From the NCBI RefSeq assembly GCF_963662255.1, contig NW_026912071.1, positions 1 to 64,000 on the forward strand: DNA of 64,000 nucleotides, written 5' to 3'. The notes beneath the pieces were generated by a model that worked only from the letters and a program-made list of their open reading frames with translations, did no database searches and was not told where the DNA came from. Made by a program: the position numbers and the translations under genes. Every line of letters begins with the position of its first letter. Within the stretch, counting starts at the first letter, position 1. This DNA is from Cinclus cinclus. Its lineage: Eukaryota; Chordata; Aves; Passeriformes; Cinclidae. Positions 51,024 through 63,900 of the stretch are shown piece after piece.

Positions 51024-52402
51024 TACCCTGCTGTGGATAACATTGTCCTATGCCCTTATGCTCCGAGAGACACAGAGCACCTCGGCAGACGCAGTGCAGA
51101 GGGAAAGGACACAGTATCCGAGGGAGCGTGGCGCCGCTTAGGCGGGCAAAGCAGAAAGGTGCCGCCCGGCACTGGCTTTGACTCCCTGAGCTTCCTTGCT
51201 AGGACAGCAGCTGCCGAAAGCTGGCAACTAGGCTGCCAGAGTGCAGAATGTCGGCGGTCTGGCACGCCTGCTTGCCGAAAGCCAGGATCAGCGAGACAGC
51301 GTGCTAGGCTCTGTTGCACAGCACCTTGGAGAACACGCCCTTGAAGAATGCCGTCTCTGTTCCGCAAAAGCTCTGCCACAGTGAAGGTGGAAGAAGCAGC
51401 CTGTGGCCACGGGCAGAGCTGGTCAACAGCTGCGCCTAACTTTCCCAAGCTGCGAGAGCATTCTCAGCCGAGTTCTGCTTTGACAGAGCTATTGCTGAAC
51501 TTTTGCAGCCCCGGAGGCTGCTGAAACCAAGGCTGTGTTCTGCCTCTTCATTCTTGCCTTCCTGTGCTCCAGCGAGAAGTGAAGCTCTGGCACGGCATTC
51601 AGCTTTGCCGCCTCTCTGCACGGAAAGCACTAGACAGAACTAGTGTGCTTCGTGCATGCTCTCTCCTCGCTTTTATGGTCACTGCTCTGCTTTTTGCTTG
51701 GCAGCGTTCCAAGGGTCCACGGCATACCTCTTGCACAGCGAGAGGTGGCCGGCGAGGAATACTTGCTGGCTTAAGTCGTTCCATGCTCAAGGCATTCATC
51801 AGAGCAACACCATGCGGGAAAAGAGGGGGGAACATTGCAGGACAAATTTCTATGCTGGAACATGATTGTCTGCGAGACAGCTCTCCGCAGCGCTAGTATT
51901 TGGCCAGGCTGAAATCAGCGCCACGGGAAGCCAATCTGACAAGCGGAGTGCAACGAGCGCGGCGATATGGGGCCACTTGGCAGGTGGCCGAAGAAAGACG
52001 GCTGCCCCGGGAATGTGGTGCCAGAAGGCAAGTTTCAGCAGGGCGTTCCGGGCGAGCTTAATGTGTAGCCGCACTTGTTCTAGGCGAGATTGTAGCCGAG
52101 AAGCTTTCCGTCTCCATTCACGAGGCAAGAAAAGCAGAACGCAATGGTCTAGAGGGTTGAGAAGAAAAGTGCTCGTAGCGAGCTCGTTGCGGCAGAAGCG
52201 AAAGCCAGGAGCAGCGTGCTCGGTGCGAGAAGTAGACGGCGCTTCGCCTCCTTGGGAAGGAAATCGCGTCTGGGCACGAACGGCAGCCAGCGAAGCTTCA
52301 GAACAGCAGGCTGTTCTGCTCAGCGTACGAGCCTGAAGTGAGTGGCAAGGGCTAAGGGGACAGTTCCAAGGCATCTAGCTTTCCTGCTAGCAATGCCATT
52401 TC

Positions 52403-53781
52403 TACCCTGCTGTGGAAAACATTGTCCTTTGCCCTTCTGCTCCGAGAGGCACAGAGCACCTCGGCAGACGCAGTGCAGAGGGAAAGGACACAGTATCCGA
52501 GGGAGCGTGGCGCCGCTTAGGCGGGCAAAGCAGAAAGGTGCCGCCCGGCACTGGCTTTGACTCCCTGAGCTTCCTTGCTAGGACAGCAGCTGCCGAAAGC
52601 TGGCAACTAGGCTGCCAGAGTGCAGAATGTCGGCGGTCTGGCACGCCTGCTTGCCGAAAGCCAGGATCAGCGAGACAGCGTGCTAGGCTCTGTTGCACAG
52701 CACCTTGGAGAACACGCCCTTGAAGAATGCCCTCTCTGCTCCGCAAAAGCTCTGCCACAGTGAAGGTGGAAGAAGCAGCCTGTGGCCACGGGCAGAGCTG
52801 GTCAACAGCTGCGCCTAACTTTCCCAAGCTGCGAGAGCATTCTCAGCCGAGTTCTGCTTTGACAGAGCTATTGCTGAACTTTTGCAGTCCCGGAGGCTGC
52901 TGAAACCAAGGCTGTGTTCTGCCTCTTCATTCTTGCCTTCCTGTGCTCCAGCGAGAAGTGAAGCTCTGGCACGGCATTCAGCTTTGCCGCCTCTCTGCAC
53001 GGAAAGCACTAGACAGAACTAGTGTGCTTCGTGCATGCTCTCTCCTCGCTTTTATGGTCACTGCTCTGCTTTTTGCTTGGCAGCGTTCCAAGGGTCCACG
53101 GCATACCTCTTGCACAGCGAGAGGTGGCCGGCGAGGAATACTTGCTGGCTTAAGTCGTTCCATGCTCAAGGCATTCATCAGAGCAACACCATGCGGGAAA
53201 AGAGGGGGGAACATTGCAGGACAAATTTCTATGCTGGAACATGATTGTCTGCGAGACAGCTCTCCGCAGCGCTAGTATTTGGCCAGGCTGAAATCAGCGC
53301 CACGGGAAGCCAATCTGACAAGCGGAGTGCAACGAGCGCGGCGATATGGGGCCACTTGGCAGGTGGCCGAAGAAAGACGGCTGCCCCGCGAATGTGGTGC
53401 CAGAAGGCAAGTTTCAGCAGGGCGTTCCGGGCGAGCTTAATGTGTAGCCGCACTTGTTCTAGGCGAGATTGTAGCCGAGAAGCTTTCCGTCTCCATTCAC
53501 GAGGCAAGAAAAGCAGAACGCAATGGTCTAGAGGGTTGAGAAGAAAAGTGCTCGTAGCGAGCTCGTTGCGGCAGAAGCGAAAGCCAGGAGCAGCGTGCTC
53601 GGTGCGAGAAGTAGACGGCGCTTCGCCTCCTTGGGAAGGAAATCGCGTCTGGGCACGAACGGCAGCCAGCGAAGCTTCAGAACAGCAGGCTGTTCTGCTC
53701 AGCGTACGAGCCTGAAGTGAGTGGCAAGGGCTAAGGGGACAGTTCCAAGGCATCTAGCTTTCCTGCTAGCAATGCCATTTC
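52403..53781 (+). repeat. Unit 39: alpha unit with G330C and T337C
   Basis: Two substitutions found in no other copy, at 52732 and 52739, lie seven bases apart. Otherwise the unit has the alpha header with G230, G293 and A527, exactly like unit 34. Two private changes so close together could be one mutational or conversion event. Confidence 0.88.
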
Positions 53782-56539
53782 TACCCTGCTGTGGATAACA
53801 TTGTCCTATGCCCTTATGCTCCGAGAGACACAGAGCACCTCGGCAGACGCAGTGCAGAGGGAAAGGACACAGTATCCGAGGGAGCGTGGCGCCGCTTAGG
53901 CGGGCAAAGCAGAAAGGTGCCGCCCGGCACTGGCTTTGACTCCCTGAGCTTCCTTGCTAGGACAGCAGCTGCCGAAAGCTGGCAACTAGGCTGCCAGAGT
54001 GCAGAATGTCGGCGGTCTGGCACGCCTGCTTGCCGAAAGCCAGGATCAGCGAGACAGCGTGCTAGGCTCTGTTGCACAGCACCTTGGAGAACACGCCCTT
54101 GAAGAATGCCGTCTCTGTTCCGCAAAAGCTCTGCCACAGTGAAGGTGGAAGAAGCAGCCTGTGGCCACGGGCAGAGCTGGTCAACAGCTGCGCCTAACTT
54201 TCCCAAGCTGCGAGAGCATTCTCAGCCGAGTTCTGCTTTGACAGAGCTATTGCTGAACTTTTGCAGCCCCGGAGGCTGCTGAAACCAAGGCTGTGTTCTG
54301 CCTCTTCATTCTTGCCTTCCTGTGCTCCAGCGAGAAGTGAAGCTCTGGCACGGCATTCAGCTTTGCCGCCTCTCTGCACGGAAAGCACTAGACAGAACTA
54401 GTGTGCTTCGTGCATGCTCTCTCCTCGCTTTTATGGTCACTGCTCTGCTTTTTGCTTGGCAGCGTTCCAAGGGTCCACGGCATACCTCTTGCACAGCGAG
54501 AGGTGGCCGGCGAGGAATACTTGCTGGCTTAAGTCGTTCCATGCTCAAGGCATTCATCAGAGCAACACCATGCGGGAAAAGAGGGGGGAACATTGCAGGA
54601 CAAATTTCTATGCTGGAACATGATTGTCTGCGAGACAGCTCTCCGCAGCGCTAGTATTTGGCCAGGCTGAAATCAGCGCCACGGGAAGCCAATCTGACAA
54701 GCGGAGTGCAACGAGCGCGGCGATATGGGGCCACTTGGCAGGTGGCCGAAGAAAGACGGCTGCCCCGCGAATGTGGTGCCAGAAGGCAAGTTTCAGCAGG
54801 GCGTTCCGGGCGAGCTTAATGTGTAGCCGCACTTGTTCTAGGCGAGATTGTAGCCGAGAAGCTTTCCGTCTCCATTCACGAGGCAAGAAAAGCAGAACGC
54901 AATGGTCTAGAGGGTTGAGAAGAAAAGTGCTCGTAGCGAGCTCGTTGCGGCAGAAGCGAAAGCCAGGAGCAGCGTGCTCGGTGCGAGAAGTAGACGGCGC
55001 TTCGCCTCCTTGGGAAGGAAATCGCGTCTGGGCACGAACGGCAGCCAGCGAAGCTTCAGAACAGCAGGCTGTTCTGCTCAGCGTACGAGCCTGAAGTGAG
55101 TGGCAAGGGCTAAGGGGACAGTTCCAAGGCATCTAGCTTTCCTGCTAGCAATGCCATTTCTACCCTGCTGTGGATAACATTGTCCTATGCCCTTATGCTC
55201 CGAGAGACACAGAGCACCTCGGCAGACGCAGTGCAGAGGGAAAGGACACAGTATCCGAGGGAGCGTGGCGCCGCTTAGGCGGGCAAAGCAGAAAGGTGCC
55301 GCCCGGCACTGGCTTTGACTCCCTGAGCTTCCTTGCTAGGACAGCAGCTGCCGAAAGCTGGCAACTAGGCTGCCAGAGTGCAGAATGTCGGCGGTCTGGC
55401 ACGCCTGCTTGCCGAAAGCCAGGATCAGCGAGACAGCGTGCTAGGCTCTGTTGCACAGCACCTTGGAGAACACGCCCTTGAAGAATGCCGTCTCTGTTCC
55501 GCAAAAGCTCTGCCACAGTGAAGGTGGAAGAAGCAGCCTGTGGCCACGGGCAGAGCTGGTCAACAGCTGCGCCTAACTTTCCCAAGCTGCGAGAGCATTC
55601 TCAGCCGAGTTCTGCTTTGACAGAGCTATTGCTGAACTTTTGCAGCCCCGGAGGCTGCTGAAACCAAGGCTGTGTTCTGCCTCTTCGTTCTTGCCTTCCT
55701 GTGCTCCAGCGAGAAGTGAAGCTCTGGCACGGCATTCAGCTTTGCCGCCTCTCTGCACGGAAAGCACTAGACAGAACTAGTGTGCTTCGTGCATGCTCTC
55801 TCCTCGCTTTTATGGTCACTGCTCTGCTTTTTGCTTGGCAGCGTTCCAAGGGTCCACGGCATACCTCTTGCACAGCGAGAGGTGGCCGGCGAGGAATACT
55901 TGCTGGCTTAAGTCGTTCCATGCTCAAGGCATTCATCAGAGCAACACCATGCGGGAAAAGAGGGGGGAACATTGCAGGACAAATTTCTATGCTGGAACAT
56001 GATTGTCTGCGAGACAGCTCTCCGCAGCGCTAGTATTTGGCCAGGCTGAAATCAGCGCCACGGGAAGCCAATCTGACAAGCGGAGTGCAACGAGCGCGGC
56101 GATATGGGGCCACTTGGCAGGTGGCCGAAGAAAGACGGCTGCCCCGCGAATGTGGTGCCAGAAGGCAAGTTTCAGCAGGGCGTTCCGGGCGAGCTTAATG
56201 TGTAGCCGCACTTGTTCTAGGCGAGATTGTAGCCGAGAAGCTTTCCGTCTCCATTCACGAGGCAAGAAAAGCAGAACGCAATGGTCTAGAGGGTTGAGAA
56301 GAAAAGTGCTCGTAGCGAGCTCGTTGCGGCAGAAGCGAAAGCCAGGAGCAGCGTGCTCGGTGCGAGAAGTAGACGGCGCTTCGCCTCCTTGGGAAGGAAA
56401 TCGCGTCTGGGCACGAACGGCAGCCAGCGAAGCTTCAGAACAGCAGGCTGTTCTGCTCAGCGTACGAGCCTGAAGTGAGTGGCAAGGGCTAAGGGGACAG
56501 TTCCAAGGCATCTAGCTTTCCTGCTAGCAATGCCATTTC

Positions 56540-57918
56540 TACCCTGCTGTGGATAACATTGTCCTATGCCCTTCTGCTCCGAGAGGCAGAGAGCACCTCG
56601 GCAGACGCAGTGCAGAGGGAAAGGACACAGTATCCGAGGGAGCGTGGCGCCGCTTAGGCGGGCAAAGCAGAAAGGTGCCGCCCGGCACTGGCTTTGACTC
56701 CCTGAGCTTCCTTGCTAGGACAGCAGCTGCCGAAAGCTGGCAACTAGGCTGCCAGAGTGCAGAATGTAGGCGGTCTGGCACGCCTGCTTGCCGAAAGCCA
56801 GGATCAGCGAGACAGCGTGCTAGGCTCTGTTTCACAGCACCTTGGAGAACACGCCCTTGAAGAATGCCGTCTCTGTTCCGCAAAAGCTCTGCCACAGTGA
56901 AGGTGGAAGAAGCAGCCTGTGGCCACGGGCAGAGCTGGTCAACAGCTGCGCCTAACTTTCCCAAGCTGCGAGAGCATTCTCAGCCGAGTTCTGCTTTGAC
57001 AGAGCTATTGCTGAACTTTTGCAGTCCCGGAGGCTGCTGAAACCAAGGCTGTGTTCTGCCTCTTCGTTCTTGCCTTCCTGTGCTCCAGCGAGAAGTGAAG
57101 CTCTGGCACGGCATTCAGCTTTGCCGCCTCTCTGCACGGAAAGCACTAGACAGAACTAGTGTGCTTCGTGCATGCTCTCTCCTCGCTTTTATGGTCACTG
57201 CTCTGCTTTTTGCTTGGCAGCGTTCCAAGGGTCCACGGCATACCTCTTGCACAGCGAGAGGTGGCCGGCGAGGAATACTTGCTGGCTTAAGTCGTTCCAT
57301 GCTCAAGGCATTCATCAGAGCAACACCATGCGGGAAAAGAGGGGGGAACATTGCAGGACAAATTTCTATGCTGGAACATGATTGTCTGCGAGACAGCTCT
57401 CCGCAGCGCTAGTATTTGGCCAGGCTGAAATCAGCGCCACGGGAAGCCAATCTGACAAGCGGAGTGCAACGAGCGCGGCGATATGGGGCCACTTGGCAGG
57501 TGGCCGAAGAAAGACGGCTGCCCCGCGAATGTGGTGCCAGAAGGCAAGTTTCAGCAGGGCGTTCCGGGCGAGCTTAATGTGTAGCCGCACTTGTTCTAGG
57601 CGAGATTGTAGCCGAGAAGCTTTCCGTCTCCATTCACGAGGCAAGAAAAGCAGAACGCAATGGTCTAGAGGGTTGAGAAGAAAAGTGCTCGTAGCGAGCT
57701 CGTTGCGGCAGAAGCGAAAGCCAGGAGCAGCGTGCTCGGTGCGAGAAGTAGACGGCGCTTCGCCTCCTTGGGAAGGAAATCGCGTCTGGGCACGAACGGC
57801 AGCCAGCGAAGCTTCAGAACAGCAGGCTGTTCTGCTCAGCGTACGAGCCTGAAGTGAGTGGCAAGGGCTAAGGGGACAGTTCCAAGGCATCTAGCTTTCC
57901 TGCTAGCAATGCCATTTC
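56540..57918 (+). repeat. Unit 42: second gamma-type monomer
   Basis: Identical to unit 37 at every catalogued site, including C50G (56589) and the AG at u229-u230 (56768-56769). It lies exactly five units (6,895 bp) downstream of unit 37, and the three units before it match the three before unit 37 in type. The last beta-2 unit precedes it, and reference-type units resume after it. Confidence 0.9.
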
Positions 57919-60900
57919 TACCCTGCTGTGGAAAACATTGTCCTTTGCCCTTCTGCTCCGAGAGGCACAGAGCACCTCGGCAGACGCAGTGCAGAGGGAA
58001 AGGACACAGTATCCGAGGGAGCGTGGCGCCGCTTAGGCGGGCAAAGCAGAAAGGTGCCGCCCGGCACTGGCTTTGACTCCCTGAGCTTCCTTGCTAGGAC
58101 AGCAGCTGCCGAAAGCTGGCAACTAGGCTGCCAGAGTGCAGAATGTCAGCGGTCTGGCACGCCTGCTTGCCGAAAGCCAGGATCAGCGAGACAGCGTGCT
58201 AGGCTCTGTTTCACAGCACCTTGGAGAACACGCCCTTGAAGAATGCCGTCTCTGTTCCGCAAAAGCTCTGCCACAGTGAAGGTGGAAGAAGCAGCCTGTG
58301 GCCACGGGCAGAGCTGGTCAACAGCTGCGCCTAACTTTCCCAAGCTGCGAGAGCATTCTCAGCCGAGTTCTGCTTTGACAGAGCTATTGCTGAACTTTTG
58401 CAGTCCCGGAGGCTGCTGAAACCAAGGCTGTGTTCTGCCTCTTCGTTCTTGCCTTCCTGTGCTCCAGCGAGAAGTGAAGCTCTGGCACGGCATTCAGCTT
58501 TGCCGCCTCTCTGCACGGAAAGCACTAGACAGAACTAGTGTGCTTCGTGCATGCTCTCTCCTCGCTTTTATGGTCACTGCTCTGCTTTTTGCTTGGCAGC
58601 GTTCCAAGGGTCCACGGCATACCTCTTGCACAGCGAGAGGTGGCCGGCGAGGAATACTTGCTGGCTTAAGTCGTTCCATGCTCAAGGCATTCATCAGAGC
58701 AACACCATGCGGGAAAAGAGGGGGGAACATTGCAGGACAAATTTCTATGCTGGAACATGATTGTCTGCGAGACAGCTCTCCGCAGCGCTAGTATTTGGCC
58801 AGGCTGAAATCAGCGCCACGGGAAGCCAATCTGACAAGCGGAGTGCAACGAGCGCGGCGATATGGGGCCACTTGGCAGGTGGCCGAAGAAAGACGGCTGC
58901 CCCGCGAATGTGGTGCCAGAAGGCAAGTTTCAGCAGGGCGTTCCGGGCGAGCTTAATGTGTAGCCGCACTTGTTCTAGGCGAGATTGTAGCCGAGAAGCT
59001 TTCCGTCTCCATTCACGAGGCAAGAAAAGCAGAACGCAATGGTCTAGAGGGTTGAGAAGAAAAGTGCTCGTAGCGAGCTCGTTGCGGCAGAAGCGAAAGC
59101 CAGGAGCAGCGTGCTCGGTGCGAGAAGTAGACGGCGCTTCGCCTCCTTGGGAAGGAAATCGCGTCTGGGCACGAACGGCAGCCAGCGAAGCTTCAGAACA
59201 GCAGGCTGTTCTGCTCAGCGTACGAGCCTGAAGTGAGTGGCAAGGGCTAAGGGGACAGTTCCAAGGCATCTAGCTTTCCTGCTAGCAATGCCATTTCTAC
59301 CCTGCTGTGGAAAACATTGTCCTTTGCCCTTCTGCTCCGAGAGGCACAGAGCACCTCGGCAGACGCAGTGCAGAGGGAAAGGACACAGTATCCGAGGGAG
59401 CGTGGCGCCGCTTAGGCGGGCAAAGCAGAAAGGTGCCGCCCGGCACTGGCTTTGACTCCCTGAGCTTCCTTGCTAGGACAGCAGCTGCCGAAAGCTGGCA
59501 ACTAGGCTGCCAGAGTGCAGAATGTCAGCGGTCTGGCACGCCTGCTTGCCGAAAGCCAGGATCAGCGAGACAGCGTGCTAGGCTCTGTTTCACAGCACCT
59601 TGGAGAACACGCCCTTGAAGAATGCCGTCTCTGTTCCGCAAAAGCTCTGCCACAGTGAAGGTGGAAGAAGCAGCCTGTGGCCACGGGCAGAGCTGGTCAA
59701 CAGCTGCGCCTAACTTTCCCAAGCTGCGAGAGCATTCTCAGCCGAGTTCTGCTTTGACAGAGCTATTGCTGAACTTTTGCAGTCCCGGAGGCTGCTGAAA
59801 CCAAGGCTGTGTTCTGCCTCTTCGTTCTTGCCTTCCTGTGCTCCAGCGAGAAGTGAAGCTCTGGCACGGCATTCAGCTTTGCCGCCTCTCTGCACGGAAA
59901 GCACTAGACAGAACTAGTGTGCTTCGTGCATGCTCTCTCCTCGCTTTTATGGTCACTGCTCTGCTTTTTGCTTGGCAGCGTTCCAAGGGTCCACGGCATA
60001 CCTCTTGCACAGCGAGAGGTGGCCGGCGAGGAATACTTGCTGGCTTAAGTCGTTCCATGCTCAAGGCATTCATCAGAGCAACACCATGCGGGAAAAGAGG
60101 GGGGAACATTGCAGGACAAATTTCTATGCTGGAACATGATTGTCTGCGAGACAGCTCTCCGCAGCGCTAGTATTTGGCCAGGCTGAAATCAGCGCCACGG
60201 GAAGCCAATCTGACAAGCGGAGTGCAACGAGCGCGGCGATATGGGGCCACTTGGCAGGTGGCCGAAGAAAGACGGCTGCCCCGCGAATGTGGTGCCAGAA
60301 GGCAAGTTTCAGCAGGGCGTTCCGGGCGAGCTTAATGTGTAGCCGCACTTGTTCTAGGCGAGATTGTAGCCGAGAAGCTTTCCGTCTCCATTCACGAGGC
60401 AAGAAAAGCAGAACGCAATGGTCTAGAGGGTTGAGAAGAAAAGTGCTCGTAGCGAGCTCGTTGCGGCAGAAGCGAAAGCCAGGAGCAGCGTGCTCGGTGC
60501 GAGAAGTAGACGGCGCTTCGCCTCCTTGGGAAGGAAATCGCGTCTGGGCACGAACGGCAGCCAGCGAAGCTTCAGAACAGCAGGCTGTTCTGCTCAGCGT
60601 ACGAGCCTGAAGTGAGTGGCAAGGGCTAAGGGGACAGTTCCAAGGCATCTAGCTTTCCTGCTAGCAATGCCATTTCTACCCTGCTGTGGAAAACATTGTC
60701 CTTTGCCCTTCTGCTCCGAGAGGCACAGAGCACCTCGGCAGACGCAGTGCAGAGGGAAAGGACACAGTATCCGAGGGAGCGTGGCGCCGCTTAGGCGGGC
60801 AAAGCAGAAAGGTGCCGCCCGGCACTGGCTTTGACTCCCTGAGCTTCCTTGCTAGGACAGCAGCTGCCGAAAGCTGGCAACTAGGCTGCCAGAGTGCAGA

Positions 60901-63900
60901 ATGTCAGCGGTCTGGCACGCCTGCTTGCCGAAAGCCAGGATCAGCGAGACAGCGTGCTAGGCTCTGTTTCACAGCACCTTGGAGAACACGCCCTTGAAGA
61001 ATGCCGTCTCTGTTCCGCAAAAGCTCTGCCACAGTGAAGGTGGAAGAAGCAGCCTGTGGCCACGGGCAGAGCTGGTCAACAGCTGCGCCTAACTTTCCCA
61101 AGCTGCGAGAGCATTCTCAGCCGAGTTCTGCTTTGACAGAGCTATTGCTGAACTTTTGCAGCCCCGGAGGCTGCTGAAACCAAGGCTGTGTTCTGCCTCT
61201 TCGTTCTTGCCTTCCTGTGCTCCAGCGAGAAGTGAAGCTCTGGCACGGCATTCAGCTTTGCCGCCTCTCTGCACGGAAAGCACTAGACAGAACTAGTGTG
61301 CTTCGTGCATGCTCTCTCCTCGCTTTTATGGTCACTGCTCTGCTTTTTGCTTGGCAGCGTTCCAAGGGTCCACGGCATACCTCTTGCACAGCGAGAGGTG
61401 GCCGGCGAGGAATACTTGCTGGCTTAAGTCGTTCCATGCTCAAGGCATTCATCAGAGCAACACCATGCGGGAAAAGAGGGGGGAACATTGCAGGACAAAT
61501 TTCTATGCTGGAACATGATTGTCTGCGAGACAGCTCTCCGCAGCGCTAGTATTTGGCCAGGCTGAAATCAGCGCCACGGGAAGCCAATCTGACAAGCGGA
61601 GTGCAACGAGCGCGGCGATATGGGGCCACTTGGCAGGTGGCCGAAGAAAGACGGCTGCCCCGCGAATGTGGTGCCAGAAGGCAAGTTTCAGCAGGGCGTT
61701 CCGGGCGAGCTTAATGTGTAGCCGCACTTGTTCTAGGCGAGATTGTAGCCGAGAAGCTTTCCGTCTCCATTCACGAGACAAGAAAAGCAGAACGCAATGG
61801 TCTAGAGGGTTGAGAAGAAAAGTGCTCGTAGCGAGCTCGTTGCGGCAGAAGCGAAAGCCAGGAGCAGCGTGCTCGGTGCGAGAAGTAGACGGCGCTTCGC
61901 CTCCTTGGGAAGGAAATCGCGTCTGGGCACGAACGGCAGCCAGCGAAGCTTCAGAACAGCAGGCTGTTCTGCTCAGCGTACGAGCCTGAAGTGAGTGGCA
62001 AGGGCTAAGGGGACAGTTCCAAGGCATCTAGCTTTCCTGCTAGCAATGCCATTTCTACCCTGCTGTGGAAAACATTGTCCTTTGCCCTTCTGCTCCGAGA
62101 GGCACAGAGCACCTCGGCAGACGCAGTGCAGAGGGAAAGGACACAGTATCCGAGGGAGCGTGGCGCCGCTTAGGCGGGCAAAGCAGAAAGGTGCCGCCCG
62201 GCACTGGCTTTGACTCCCTGAGCTTCCTTGCTAGGACAGCAGCTGCCGAAAGCTGGCAACTAGGCTGCCAGAGTGCAGAATGTCGGCGGTCTGGCACGCC
62301 TGCTTGCCGAAAGCCAGGATCAGCGAGACAGCGTGCTAGGCTCTGTTTCACAGCACCTTGGAGAACACGCCCTTGAAGAATGCCGTCTCTGTTCCGCAAA
62401 AGCTCTGCCACAGTGAAGGTGGAAGAAGCAGCCTGTGGCCACGGGCAGAGCTGGTCAACAGCTGCGCCTAACTTTCCCAAGCTGCGAGAGCATTCTCAGC
62501 CGAGTTCTGCTTTGACAGAGCTATTGCTGAACTTTTGCAGTCCCGGAGGCTGCTGAAACCAAGGCTGTGTTCTGCCTCTTCGTTCTTGCCTTCCTGTGCT
62601 CCAGCGAGAAGTGAAGCTCTGGCACGGCATTCAGCTTTGCCGCCTCTCTGCACGGAAAGCACTAGACAGAACTAGTGTGCTTCGTGCATGCTCTCTCCTC
62701 GCTTTTATGGTCACTGCTCTGCTTTTTGCTTGGCAGCGTTCCAAGGGTCCACGGCATACCTCTTGCACAGCGAGAGGTGGCCGGCGAGGAATACTTGCTG
62801 GCTTAAGTCGTTCCATGCTCAAGGCATTCATCAGAGCAACACCATGCGGGAAAAGAGGGGGGAACATTGCAGGACAAATTTCTATGCTGGAACATGATTG
62901 TCTGCGAGACAGCTCTCCGCAGCGCTAGTATTTGGCCAGGCTGAAATCAGCGCCACGGGAAGCCAATCTGACAAGCGGAGTGCAACGAGCGCGGCGATAT
63001 GGGGCCACTTGGCAGGTGGCCGAAGAAAGACGGCTGCCCCGCGAATGTGGTGCCAGAAGGCAAGTTTCAGCAGGGCGTTCCGGGCGAGCTTAATGTGTAG
63101 CCGCACTTGTTCTAGGCGAGATTGTAGCCGAGAAGCTTTCCGTCTCCATTCACGAGGCAAGAAACGCAGAACGCAATGGTCTAGAGGGTTGAGAAGAAAA
63201 GTGCTCGTAGCGAGCTCGTTGCGGCAGAAGCGAAAGCCAGGAGCAGCGTGCTCGGTGCGAGAAGTAGACGGCGCTTCGCCTCCTTGGGAAGGAAATCGCG
63301 TCTGGGCACGAACGGCAGCCAGCGAAGCTTCAGAACAGCAGGCTGTTCTGCTCAGCGTACGAGCCTGAAGTGAGTGGCAAGGGCTAAGGGGACAGTTCCA
63401 AGGCATCTAGCTTTCCTGCTAGCAATGCCATTTCTACCCTGCTGTGGAAAACATTGTCCTTTGCCCTTCTGCTCCGAGAGGCAGAGAGCACCTCGGCAGA
63501 CGCAGTGCAGAGGGAAAGGACACAGTATCCGAGGGAGCGTGGCGCCGCTTAGGCGGGCAAAGCAGAAAGGTGCCGCCCGGCACTGGCTTTGACTCCCTGA
63601 GCTTCCTTGCTAGGACAGCAGCTGCCGAAAGCTGGCAACTAGGCTGCCAGAGTGCAGAATGTCAGCGGTCTGGCACGCCTGCTTGCCGAAAGCCAGGATC
63701 AGCGAGACAGCGTGCTAGGCTCTGTTTCACAGCACCTTGGAGAACACGCCCTTGAAGAATGCCGTCTCTGTTCCGCAAAAGCTCTGCCACAGTGAAGGTG
63801 GAAGAAGCAGCCTGTGGCCACGGGCAGAGCTGGTCAACAGCTGCGCCTAACTTTCCCAAGCTGCGAGAGCATTCTCAGCCGAGTTCTGCTTTGACAGAGC

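Larger units (their letters stand above)
39992..57918 (+). repeat. Zone VI: units 30-42, beta-2 subfamily mixed with G230 alpha and gamma units
   Basis: All have G230 and C421. By start: 30 (39992) beta, G293, A1102; 31 (41371) beta, G293, private C588T at 41958; 32 and 33 (42750, 44129) alpha, T293; 34 (45508) alpha, G293; 35 and 36 (46887, 48266) beta, G293, C486; 37 (49645) gamma, A229, T293, G527; 38 (51024) beta, G293, C486, private C987G at 52010; 39 (52403) alpha, G293, private G330C and T337C; 40 (53782) beta, G293, C486; 41 (55161) the same with G527; 42 (56540) gamma, A229, T293, G527. Except for 37, 41 and 42, u527 is A. The beta units differ from beta-1 by G293 and C421 and are called beta-2. 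The pattern of units 34-37 is repeated by units 39-42. Confidence 0.9.
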
